This document shows, in pieces, positions 1 through 7,398 of a stretch of 64,000 bases of DNA. Location of the stretch: assembly GCF_020037025.1 (NCBI RefSeq), contig NZ_JAIQLH010000041.1, forward strand, positions 1 through 64,000, in the 5' to 3' direction. A program made the position numbers and the translations under genes. Under the pieces are notes generated by a model, which worked only from the letters and a program-made list of their open reading frames with translations, made no database searches and was not told the origin of the DNA. Position 1 is the first letter of the stretch; every line of letters starts with the position of its first letter. The DNA comes from Streptomyces huiliensis (GTDB lineage Bacteria; Actinomycetota; Actinomycetes; Streptomycetales; Streptomycetaceae).

Positions 1-1
1 G

Positions 2-319
2 TGCGGCGCCGTGCGCGGCCCGTCGGCCGAGCAGCGCCAGACCTGCGGCGCGGTGAAGGAGCGGCTGGACGTGCTGGTCGCGGCCCGCACCGGGCTGCGG
101 GAGCAGGCCGCGGCGGCCGCTCCGGACCGGGCCGCCGTCGCCCGGATCGTGACGGACGCCCAGCGGGCGCGGGACGAGCTCGCCCCGCGGGCCGCCGACG
201 GCAGCGACGCGGGCGGCGGTCTGCTGTCCCTGGTCACCAAGCTGCTGAGCGCCCTCACCGGCCTGGCCACCGGCCTCATCGGCGCCCTGACCGGCCTGGT
301 GACCGGCCTCTTCGGCTGA
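2..319 (+). CDS. Hypothetical protein, 5' end outside window
   Basis: Only the last 105 codons are visible; the frame is open to the left edge. The visible part has two cysteines near its start, an alanine/arginine-rich helical stretch, and a C-terminal run of small hydrophobic residues with repeated L-T-G-L units (from about nucleotide 220), which could form an amphipathic or membrane-inserting helix. No family is recognised. The cysteines and Ala-rich composition would suit an exported protein, but the signal peptide, if any, is outside the window. Confidence 0.55.
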   Translation, partial: CGAVRGPSAEQRQTCGAVKERLDVLVAARTGLREQAAAAAPDRAAVARIVTDAQRARDELAPRAADGSDAGGGLLSLVTKLLSALTGLATGLIGALTGLVTGLFG

Positions 320-539
320 CCGCGCGGTCCGGTCCGGTCCCCGCCCGGGCCGGACCCCGTACCCCCGATCGCCCGAAAAGAACGCGGCCATATGGCGGGA
401 CGGACGGCGTCCGGCAGGTCAACGGCCCTGCGCCGGGTGCATTGTTCAGCTCCGTGAGGGGCCGCGTCGGGCGCCCCTCGGCCGGACGGACCCGTGCGCG
501 CCGCGCGCCGCGGGCCGACGACGAACGGAGCAGCTAACG

Positions 540-1067
540 ATGCGTATGCGACACCGGGCCACGACGGCGCTGGCGGTCCTCACCCTCGCCATGGGGCCGG
601 CCGGTACGGCCCTCGCCACGGACGCCCTCGACGACGCCTTCCTCGGCGCGGTGCACCAGGCCAACCTGGCCGAGATCGCCGCGGGCACCGACGCCCAGAA
701 GGGCGCCGTGTCGACGTGCGTGCGGGAGACCGCGAAGGTGCTGGTCCGTGACCACTCGATGCTGGACAAGGGGGTCCAGGAGCTCGCCCGCAAGCTGAAG
801 GTGACCCTGCCGCGCTCGGTCACCCCGAAGCAGGAGCAGGAGCTGAAGGACATCCACAAGAAGGCGCGGACCCGCGCCTACGACAACCTCTGGCTGCGGG
901 CCCAGGACACCGCGCACGTCCGGGCGCTGGACCTGCTGGAGAACGAGGCGGCGCACGGCAAGGACGCGACGGTCCGGGACGCGGCCAAGATGGCGCGGCC
1001 CGTCGTCGCCAGGCACCTGGACATGGTGCGCGACTGCATGATGCACTCGCCGCCGCGTCACCGCTGA
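540..1067 (+). CDS. Secreted DUF4142-type protein
   Basis: The 175-residue product begins with a signal peptide (basic MRMRHR, hydrophobic stretch, ALA-T cleavage region near residues 24-27). The mature part is alpha-helical with repeated D/E-x-A-H/K patterns and a central histidine-containing segment, as in DUF4142 proteins, which are predicted ferritin-like helical bundles exported to the cell envelope. Two cysteines (near residues 60 and 167) could form a disulfide. The ATG follows a GGAGCAG ribosome site. A strong hairpin lies downstream. The function of DUF4142 proteins is not established. Confidence 0.75.
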   Translation: MRMRHRATTALAVLTLAMGPAGTALATDALDDAFLGAVHQANLAEIAAGTDAQKGAVSTCVRETAKVLVRDHSMLDKGVQELARKLKVTLPRSVTPKQEQELKDIHKKARTRAYDNLWLRAQDTAHVRALDLLENEAAHGKDATVRDAAKMARPVVARHLDMVRDCMMHSPPRHR

Positions 1068-1094
1068 GTGCCGCACCGGACACCGGCACCCCTG

Positions 1095-1131
1095 ACGACC
1101 GCGGGGCCCGCGAGGGCGGCCCCGCGGTCGT
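1095..1131. terminator. Bidirectional terminator hairpin
   Basis: A perfect 14-bp stem (ACGACCGCGGGGCC and its complement) closes a 9-nt loop between the convergent DUF4142 and LCP genes. There is no T-run, as is common for Streptomyces terminators. Confidence 0.7.
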
Positions 1132-1151
1132 CCGCGTTCGGCTCCTAACGC

Positions 1152-2711
1152 TCAGTCGACGCAGGTCACCCCGCCCATCCGGACCGCCTGCCCGTGGAAG
1201 GCGTCGTCCGGCAGCCGGCCGCTGCCGTCGGGGACGACCGGCCGGGCGGAGGTGTCGCCCGCCGGCCGCGGGGTGCGCGGGGCGGTGCCGAGGGTGACGA
1301 CGACGTGCCGGGCGGGCACGGCGGAGTCCCGGACCGGGTCCGCGCCGAGCCGGGCGGCGATGTGCCGGGCGGCGGCGTCCGCGCCGTCGCCGTGCGTGAC
1401 GGTCGTGGCGGTGGCGGCGGGGGCGTTGGCGATCCCGCCCGGGGTGTAGCCGAGGGCGGACAGGGCCCGGGACTCGGCCGCCGCGGCACCCGACACCCCG
1501 GAGGCGTTGCGCACCTCGACGGTCGTCGAGGACGCGTCGGCCGGGAGGGGCGGGGCGGGGGCGGCGGAGGGCTCGGGGTCGGGGGGCCGCCGGTGGTCGG
1601 TCAGGGCCCGGACGATGCTCCGGATGCGCTCGGGGTCGACGAGGTTGACGGCCTCGCCCTTGCGGCTGGCGAACCCGGCGATGGGCAGCGTGTGGAACTC
1701 GGCGTTGCCGCCGGTGAGGTTGGGAACCTGCCGGGCGAAGTCGAGCAGGTCCCACTGGTCGTCGAGGACCACGTCCTTCTTGACGACGTCGAGCAGCCCT
1801 TCGAGCTTGTCCAGGTCCCCCCAGGCGCCCTGGGAGGTGAGCTTGTGCAGGACGGAGGAGAGGAACGCCTGCTGCCGGTGGGTGCGGTCGAGGTCGCCGT
1901 TGACCAGGCCGTGCCGCTGCCGGACGAAGGCGAGCGACCGGCGGGCGTCGAGCTCCTGGCGCCCGGCCGGGAAGTCGGCGCCGGAGTAGTGGTCGTGGAC
2001 GGCGTGCCGCAGGCACACCGGGATGGGCTGCAGGACCTTGGCGATGTCGTAGAAGCCGAGCAGGTTGACCTCGGCGAAGTGGTCGATGGGGACCCCGAGG
2101 AACTCCTGGACCGTCGCGAGCGTGGTCTCGCGGCCCGCCTCGCGGCTGCGGTGCTCCAGCTCGGCGCCCCGGACGCCCTCGGCGGCCAGCCGGTCCTCGG
2201 CCTCGGCCTTGGCGAGCCCGTACGCCTCCTTGATCTTGTGCTCGCCGCGTCCGCCGGGGACCGTGACGTAGTCGTCGCGCGGGATGGAGAACGCGGTGAC
2301 CCGGCCACCGCCGGCCGGGATGTGCACGAGGATCAGGGTGTTGGTGTTGTAGCCGCCGATGGCGCTGGAGCCGGCGTGCAGTTCCTCCTGCACGAACTGC
2401 CGGGGCAGATCGCGGCCGTTCATGTCCTTTCGGCTGTCCAGGCCGATCAGCAGGATGTTGACGGAGTCGTCCTCCTTGCGCGGCGCCTTCTCGCGCAGGG
2501 CGTCGAGCGCCCGGGAGGTGGTGAGGCCGTCGCCGATCCAGTGGCCGGCGAGCCAGCCGGTGCCGGCGACCACCAGGACGGCGGCCGAGGCCAGGCAGAC
2601 GCCGATCCGGGCGGCGTGGCCCGGACTGCGGGCGGGTCTCGCCCGGCTTTCGGTTCCCCGGTGCCCGTTCCTGCCCCCGCGGGGTTCGCGGTTGCCGCGG
2701 GGGTCGCGCAT
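1152..2711 (-). CDS. LytR-CpsA-Psr (LCP) family protein with LytR_C domain
   Basis: LCP enzymes attach undecaprenyl-linked glycopolymers such as teichoic acids to peptidoglycan on the outer face of the membrane. The 519-residue product has a basic cytoplasmic tail (residues 1-33), one membrane segment (about 36-58) and an LCP domain beginning at VNILLIGLDSR. Conserved acidic and arginine residues are visible, including the SIPRDDYV motif and the FRQRHG-like segment FVRQRHG. The C-terminal part contains a TTVEVRNASG stretch typical of a LytR_C domain. The length fits LCP proteins with this extra domain. The ATG start lies close to the basic tail; no operon partner is evident. Confidence 0.88.
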   Translation of the reverse strand: MRDPRGNREPRGGRNGHRGTESRARPARSPGHAARIGVCLASAAVLVVAGTGWLAGHWIGDGLTTSRALDALREKAPRKEDDSVNILLIGLDSRKDMNGRDLPRQFVQEELHAGSSAIGGYNTNTLILVHIPAGGGRVTAFSIPRDDYVTVPGGRGEHKIKEAYGLAKAEAEDRLAAEGVRGAELEHRSREAGRETTLATVQEFLGVPIDHFAEVNLLGFYDIAKVLQPIPVCLRHAVHDHYSGADFPAGRQELDARRSLAFVRQRHGLVNGDLDRTHRQQAFLSSVLHKLTSQGAWGDLDKLEGLLDVVKKDVVLDDQWDLLDFARQVPNLTGGNAEFHTLPIAGFASRKGEAVNLVDPERIRSIVRALTDHRRPPDPEPSAAPAPPLPADASSTTVEVRNASGVSGAAAAESRALSALGYTPGGIANAPAATATTVTHGDGADAAARHIAARLGADPVRDSAVPARHVVVTLGTAPRTPRPAGDTSARPVVPDGSGRLPDDAFHGQAVRMGGVTCVD

Positions 2712-2942
2712 CGCCCGCCCTTCCTGCCGTGCCTTAGCCGGCGGGCGGTCATCGGCGACCCGTACCCGCCCGACCGCTCAACGAGCCAGGCGGGGGTCCG
2801 GTGACGGCCGCGCCGGGAGCGGTGTGCGTGCGGGGCGGGTGCCCGACGGGCGTCCGGCGAAAGCCTGTTCACGACGCGGGCGGGGATGAGGGCGGGGAAG
2901 GTCCGGGTTCAGAACGGCCGTCGGAGCCCCGGGCGCGCACGG

Positions 2943-2990
2943 CCGGCCGGTCGCGCATCCGTCCGCCGGAACGGGTGCGCGACCGGCCGG
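2943..2990. terminator. Long GC-rich hairpin
   Basis: A 15-bp perfect stem (2943-2957 with 2976-2990) extends to about 20 bp with one T-G pair around an 8-nt loop. It lies downstream of the leftward secreted-protein gene ending at 3070 and upstream of the LCP gene, so it probably ends transcription of the former. The rest of the 2712-3069 gap shows nothing recognisable. Confidence 0.65.
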
Positions 2991-3069
2991 AGCCGAGGGC
3001 ATCACGGTTCCGGGATCACGGGCGGGAGGAGCGGCCCCCGCCCAGGCCCCGGGGGCCCGCCGACGCGCG

Positions 3070-3468
3070 TCAGCCCATGGTGACGGTGCGGCTGTACGCG
3101 TGGCCTTCCGTGCTGCTGCCGCGCGAACCCCAGACGTGGATCCGGGCGTTGGTGCCCTTGCGGAAGTCGCCGCCGACCCAGGTCCAGCCCGAGTCGTCGG
3201 TGGAGCGGCTGGTGTCGTCGTAACACTTCACGCCGGACGTCATCCAGCCGCGCGTACCCTCGTGCCAGACCTCGATCTCGGCGTTGAAGCCCCAGCCCTC
3301 GGCCCGCTTGTCGTAGCAGCCGAGTCTGCCGTTGCTGCCGTGGATCTCCGCGACGCCGTAGTAGTTCTCGACGTCGGTGCTGTCCGCGGAGGCGGAGCCG
3401 GCGAGGCCGACGACCAGGGCGGCGCTGGTGAGAACGGTACCGATCAGCTTGCTGTTGAACCGGGCCAC
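3070..3468 (-). CDS. Small secreted protein of unknown function
   Basis: I chose the GTG at 3468 because AAGGAG stands 5 nt upstream and the resulting 132-residue protein opens with a clean signal peptide (VARFNSKLIG, hydrophobic stretch, ASADS cleavage site near residue 28). An upstream in-frame start would add an unlikely 52-residue extension. The mature protein is rich in Trp, Tyr, Gly and Asp and has two cysteines (in the LGCYD and VKCYD contexts) likely to form a disulfide, giving a compact extracellular beta-rich fold. No family is recognised. Confidence 0.75.
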   Translation of the reverse strand: MARFNSKLIGTVLTSAALVVGLAGSASADSTDVENYYGVAEIHGSNGRLGCYDKRAEGWGFNAEIEVWHEGTRGWMTSGVKCYDDTSRSTDDSGWTWVGGDFRKGTNARIHVWGSRGSSTEGHAYSRTVTMG

Positions 3469-4097
3469 AATAACTCCTTGCGTAATTCCGTGAGACAAAC
3501 GGGGCAGAGCCGTCCTACCGCGGGAAAACAACGGATGTCCCGAAAGGAACGAGCTCGCGAACTGCCGATCCACGGCCGTGGAGTGGAACGCGGTCGAGCG
3601 TAGAGAGCCCCCGGCCATCGCCACAAGAGCATCTCTCAGTCACACCAGCCCCATCCGTCAGGCGCCGAAACGGAACAAACGACGGGGAATTCCCGCCACC
3701 CCTTTTCATGTCACCGACGACTGAACCCACGGTTCCGCCCGCCCTGCCGTCCGATATGCCGAAATGCTCGACGGGGTGGGCCACTTGGGGCTCAAAACAA
3801 TCGGTTGCGGGCCTGATTTCGCGGCACGTAAAGTCGCCTCGGCGGCCGGCTCCGAGAATTCCCGTAATGCCGTTATTCCCTGCGCCCTTTTTGGTGCGCG
3901 ATTACCGGTGCGTCCGGTCGGGTCGCGCCGGCAGGCGTCCGCGCGCGCCCGTGCGCGTCCGTAGCGGCGGCGTCCGTCGTCGCACTGCCGCAAGTCCCCG
4001 CGTGGGCCGGGCAGTCGGCGGACGGCGTGACGACGACGCAGCCGCTGAGGCGGGGGCGGTCAGCGGCCGGTGACCCGCCCCCGGCTCGCCCCCGGTC
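3469..4097. other. Intergenic region without visible gene
   Basis: This stretch is less GC-rich than its surroundings and presumably holds the promoter of the leftward secreted-protein gene. Reading frames here have poor codon bias and no ribosome sites. I see no RNA gene or strong repeat. Confidence 0.5.
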
Positions 4098-4481
4098 CTA
4101 GTGGCGGCCGCCGCGGAGCTGCTCCATCTCGCGGCGGTCGCGCTTGGTCGGCCGTCCCGTGCCGCGGTCGCGTACCCCGAGCGCGGCGACCACCTCGCGC
4201 GGCGGCGCCGGCGGGCTGTTGTCGACGTAGCACTCGACGGCCACCGGGGCGCCCACCCGCTTGCGCACCAGCCGGGAGACGACGACGATCCGCTCCCGTC
4301 CGGCGTGGAAGAGCCGCACCTCGTCACCGGTCTTGAGCGGCTGTGCGGGCTTGGCTCGCTCCCCGTTGACCTTGACGTGTCCCGCGCGGCAGGCCGTGGC
4401 GGCCAGCGAGCGGGTCTTCGTGAGCCGTACCGACCAGATCCAGCTGTCGACGCGTACGGGCCCCTCGTCTCCTGCAACCAT
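4098..4481 (-). CDS. hslR: S4-domain RNA-binding protein, Hsp15 (HslR)-like
   Basis: The 127-residue protein is a single S4 domain with a basic tail. It opens with VRVDSWIWSVRLTKTRS and continues to the GHVKVNGERAKPA segment, both hallmarks of Hsp15. In bacteria Hsp15 binds stalled 50S subunits carrying peptidyl-tRNA. The C-terminal Arg/Lys-rich tail (RDRREMEQLRGGRH) matches the family's usual basic extension. The gene stands alone, transcribed leftward, with an ATG start. Confidence 0.85.
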   Translation of the reverse strand: MVAGDEGPVRVDSWIWSVRLTKTRSLAATACRAGHVKVNGERAKPAQPLKTGDEVRLFHAGRERIVVVSRLVRKRVGAPVAVECYVDNSPPAPPREVVAALGVRDRGTGRPTKRDRREMEQLRGGRH

Positions 4482-4910
4482 GCCCCGACTCTATGCCAGG
4501 GGCCTCCCCGGACGAACGGCCGGACCGGACGGGCGCGTCAGGCGACCACACGGGTATGTCAGGGGCACAGCGGCACCGCCGGCACCCCCCGCACCGCCAG
4601 GACCGTCAGGACCGTCAGGACCGTCAGGACCGTCAGGACCGTCAGACCGCCAGGATCGCCAGGACCGGAAAACCCGGGTGCGTCCGCGGGCGCCGGCCGG
4701 GTAGCGTGCGGGCCATGTCGAGTCCCGAGTCGGACGAGGTGGGGGCTTTCGGTCACGCCGTCAGCCCCCTGCGCCACTGATCCCACAGCCCTGCCGTCGA
4801 GCACGGTCTGTCGTCGGCCGCGTTCCGCGGCCGGACGAGTGCGCCTTCGGGGCCGGCCGCGGTGACGAGAAGCCCGTACCTCACGCCTCTCCTCGCCCCG
4901 GAGCCACTCG
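4482..4910. other. Intergenic region with tandem repeats
   Basis: Apart from the GACCGTCAG array at 4601-4645 nothing gene-like is seen. A leftward frame through the array encodes only a repetitive LTV string and is not credible as a gene. Confidence 0.5.
4601..4645. repeat. Five perfect copies of GACCGTCAG
   Basis: The 9-bp unit occurs five times without interruption and decays on both sides into related units such as ACCGCCAG and GATCGCCAG. It lies in the gap between the S4 gene and the MFS gene. It is probably a variable-number tandem repeat created by slippage. Confidence 0.9.
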
Positions 4911-6092
4911 ATGCCTCTTGCCCTCTACCTCCTCGCCGTGGCCGTCTTCGCCATGGGCACCTCGGAGTTCATGCTCGCCGGACTCCTGCCGGACCTCGCC
5001 GCGGACCTCGGCGTCACCGTCGGGACGGCGGGCACGCTCACCCCGGCGTACGCGGCCGGCATGGCCGTCGGCGCCCCGCTGACGGCGGCGCTCGCCCGTC
5101 GGCTGCCCGCCCGGGCCGGCCTGCTCGGCTTCGTCCTCCTCTTCCTGGCCGCCCACGTCGCGGGCGCAGCGGCGCCGGGCTTCCCGGTCCTGTTCGCCAC
5201 CCGGGTCGCCGCCGCGCTGGCGAACGCCGGATTCCTCGCCCTGGCGCTGACGACCGCCGCCGCGCTGGTCCCGCCCGACCGGAAGGGCCGCGCGCTGGCC
5301 GTGCTGCTGTCGGGCACCACGGTGGCCACGATCGCCGGGGTCCCCGGCGGCGCGGCGCTCGGCGCGCTGCTCGGCTGGCGGGCCGTGTTCTGGACCGTCG
5401 CCGCACTCTGCCTGCCCGCGGCCGCCGGCATCCTCCGGGGGCTCCCGGCCCGCCCGGAGCGGACGGCCGGAACCGGCGGGCCGAACCTGCGGGCGGAACT
5501 CGCGCGGCTGGGAAGTCCGCGGCTGCTCCTGGTGATGCTGCTCGGCGCGCTGGTCAACGCGGCGACCTTCGCCGGCCTCACCTTCCTCGCCCCCGTCGTG
5601 ACCGACACCGCCGGGCTGGGCGAGCTGTGGGTCTCCGCCGCCCTGATGCTCTTCGGCTCCGGTTCCCTCGTCGGCGTCACCGCCGCCGGACGGTGCTCCG
5701 ACGGGCGGCCGGGCCTGGTCGTCGCGGTCTGCGGCCCGCCGCTGCTCGCCGGCTGGCCCGCCCTGGCCCTGCTGGCCGACCGGCCGGCCGCGCTGCTCGC
5801 CCTCGTGTTCGTCCAGGGAGCGCTGTCGTTCGCGCTGGGCAGCACCCTGATCGCGCGGGTCCTCTACGCGGCGGCGGGCGCCCCCACCATGGCCGGCTCC
5901 TACGCGACCGCCGCGCTCAACGTCGGCGCCGCCGTCGGCCCGCTCGTCGCCGCGGCCGCGCTCGGCACCCCACTCGGGAACCGCGGGCCGCTGTGGGCGA
6001 GCGGGCTCCTGGTCGCCGTCGCACTGCTGGTCGCGCTTGCCTTCCGGGGCGGGGTCACGGCCGGGCGGAGCGCCGGTGGCGGGCTCGGGTGA
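4911..6092 (+). CDS. MFS exporter, chloramphenicol-resistance (Cml/CmlR) type
   Basis: The 393-residue protein has twelve predicted membrane helices. Its start (MPLALYLLAVAVFAMGTSEF) and the segments MLAGLLPDLA, RVAAALANAGFLA, KGRALAVLLSGTTVA, VPGGAALG and GAPTMAGSYATAALN closely resemble, from memory, the Streptomyces chloramphenicol exporters of the CmlR group (about 392 residues). The expected activity is proton-driven drug efflux at the cytoplasmic membrane. The ATG follows a GGAG site. It could instead export another small molecule; drug specificity cannot be read from sequence alone. Confidence 0.82.
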   Translation: MPLALYLLAVAVFAMGTSEFMLAGLLPDLAADLGVTVGTAGTLTPAYAAGMAVGAPLTAALARRLPARAGLLGFVLLFLAAHVAGAAAPGFPVLFATRVAAALANAGFLALALTTAAALVPPDRKGRALAVLLSGTTVATIAGVPGGAALGALLGWRAVFWTVAALCLPAAAGILRGLPARPERTAGTGGPNLRAELARLGSPRLLLVMLLGALVNAATFAGLTFLAPVVTDTAGLGELWVSAALMLFGSGSLVGVTAAGRCSDGRPGLVVAVCGPPLLAGWPALALLADRPAALLALVFVQGALSFALGSTLIARVLYAAAGAPTMAGSYATAALNVGAAVGPLVAAAALGTPLGNRGPLWASGLLVAVALLVALAFRGGVTAGRSAGGGLG

Positions 6093-6613
6093 CGCGGCGT
6101 TCGCGCCTCGCGGACCCGCCTTCCCCGCCGACCGGGCCTCGGCAGAGCCGCCCGCCGGGGTCGGAACGCCTCGTCCGGCTGGGCTGGTCAGAGGGACCAG
6201 AGGGACCAAAGGGAAGGGGCCCCGCGCCTGGGCCGGCCCGGCGGTTCCGGCAGGGCTCCGGGGGCCGTTCTGCCGCGGTCGGGCCGCCGCCGCGCAGCCG
6301 TACGGCGCGTGCCCCGGGCCGCGGTGACGGACGGCGCCGGTCCGCCGAGCGCTGACGTCACGCCGCGCGGCCGTCCGGACGGGGCGGCGGGGCAGGGGCG
6401 TCGGGCGCGTGCCGGGCCCGGCACGGTCCACCGGCCGGGGGACGGCGGGTTCCCCCGGCCGGTCCCCCGATCGGCGGATCGGGCCGCGGGCGGTCCCCGC
6501 CTAGCGTGGACGGTCCCGGTGGCACGACGGCCGGGTCCACGGCGGCGGCCGGAGGGCCCGGGCCGTCCCGCCGGAGCCGATCCCGCGAACCTCGCACGGA
6601 ACGGAGAATTCCG
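6093..6613. other. Intergenic region, no gene seen
   Basis: The 0.5-kb gap precedes the IclR-like gene and should contain its promoter. A short stretch at about 6188-6212 repeats GAGGGACCA twice. Long open frames on both strands have the codon pattern of shadows, and none has a ribosome site. Confidence 0.5.
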
Positions 6614-7309
6614 ATGCCCCTGTACCGAGCCCCCGCCGGCACCACCGGCGCCGTGCTGAAGCTCCTGGCCCGCGAGCCGGAACGCGGTGTGACCTTCCGC
6701 CGGCTGGCCGCCTCCCTGGACCTGCCGGACCGCACCCTCGGCGATCTGATCAGCGGACTGCGCGCGGAGGGGCTGGTCGAGTACGACGCCGGGTCCGGCA
6801 CCTGCCGCCCCGGGGAGCCCTTCCGCTCGCCCGCCGCCCCGGCGCACGGAGCGCCGCGGGACCCCAACGACGTCCGCGCCGCCGCTCTGACCTGGGCCGA
6901 CGGCCTCGCCTCGCGCACCGGTATGAGCGTCCTGCTCGCCGTGGCGCATCCTGAGGGCGCGCAGGTCGTGCACCACGTCTTCCGGCCGGACGATACGCCG
7001 CAGCGGCTGGTGACCGGGGAGGTCCTCCCGCGCGGGAGCGCCCCGGCGCGGGTGCTGGCCGGGCCGTGCGACAGCCGGCGTGGCCACTGCCCGCGGTGTG
7101 TGCATGAGCCGGGGGCCGGCCCGGATGAGGCTCGGCTGGCCGCGTGCGTTCCCTGTCCGGATGGGGTGGGGCATGTGGCGGCGCTGTGCTTGGTCGGTCC
7201 GCGGCGACTGCTCTCGCCCGCGAGCGGGACGTCCGGGCGGTACGAGGAGGCGCTGCGGGATGCTGCGCGGGCGGTGTCCGCCGGGTTGGCGGGGGCGCCG
7301 GTGCGGTGA
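6614..7309 (+). CDS. IclR-like winged-helix transcriptional regulator
   Basis: I chose ATG 6614 because GGAG lies 8 nt upstream; an earlier in-frame start adds a low-complexity tail. The 231-residue product has an N-terminal winged helix (AVLKLLAREPERGVTFRRLA, then DLPDRTLGDLISGLRAEGLVEYD) as in IclR proteins. An effector-like domain follows (TGMSVLLAVAHPEGAQVVH, then LPRGSAPARVLAG). A cysteine cluster near residues 155-185 (CDSRRGHCPRC and ACVPC) is unusual for IclR and might bind metal. It is the last host gene before the prophage; its stop lies about 60 bp left of attL. Confidence 0.7.
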   Translation: MPLYRAPAGTTGAVLKLLAREPERGVTFRRLAASLDLPDRTLGDLISGLRAEGLVEYDAGSGTCRPGEPFRSPAAPAHGAPRDPNDVRAAALTWADGLASRTGMSVLLAVAHPEGAQVVHHVFRPDDTPQRLVTGEVLPRGSAPARVLAGPCDSRRGHCPRCVHEPGAGPDEARLAACVPCPDGVGHVAALCLVGPRRLLSPASGTSGRYEEALRDAARAVSAGLAGAPVR

Positions 7310-7358
7310 GACCCGCCTGGTGCGGCCCGTGCTTTGGGGTGCCCCGGTCCCGCCCCTT

Positions 7359-7390
7359 TCCCGGATCTCCAGAGTGGTACGTCTGGAGAT
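7359..7390. other. attL: attL (left prophage junction)
   Basis: The host half is TCCCGGATCTC (7359-7369), the perfect inverse of GAGATCCGGGA at attR (45858-45868). The shared core is AGAG (7371-7374, equal to 45855-45858). Joining host halves at the core gives a palindromic attB with AG at its centre. Joining phage halves gives an imperfect inverted repeat with matching positions GT.CC..T-AG-A..GG.AC, as expected for serine integrase attP. The junction also creates a 9-bp inverted repeat (ATCTCCAGA/TCTGGAGAT). Confidence 0.75.
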
Positions 7391-7398
7391 GATCACCC

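Noticed and set aside
4559..4804. Leftward frame encoding a repetitive LTV peptide
   Set aside because: It is simply the tandem repeat read in one frame, without ribosome site or conserved sequence.
6188..6212. Repeated GAGGGACCA in host DNA, resembling the inverse of the phage TGGTCCCT motif
   Set aside because: It lacks GGAATTC and the AGTA element and lies outside attL; only a short word is shared.
4862..6355. Long frame overlapping the MFS gene in another frame, and its possible leader peptide
   Set aside because: The composition (Arg/Pro/Gly rich) is that of a shadow frame of a GC-rich gene; the codon third-position bias supports the MFS frame.
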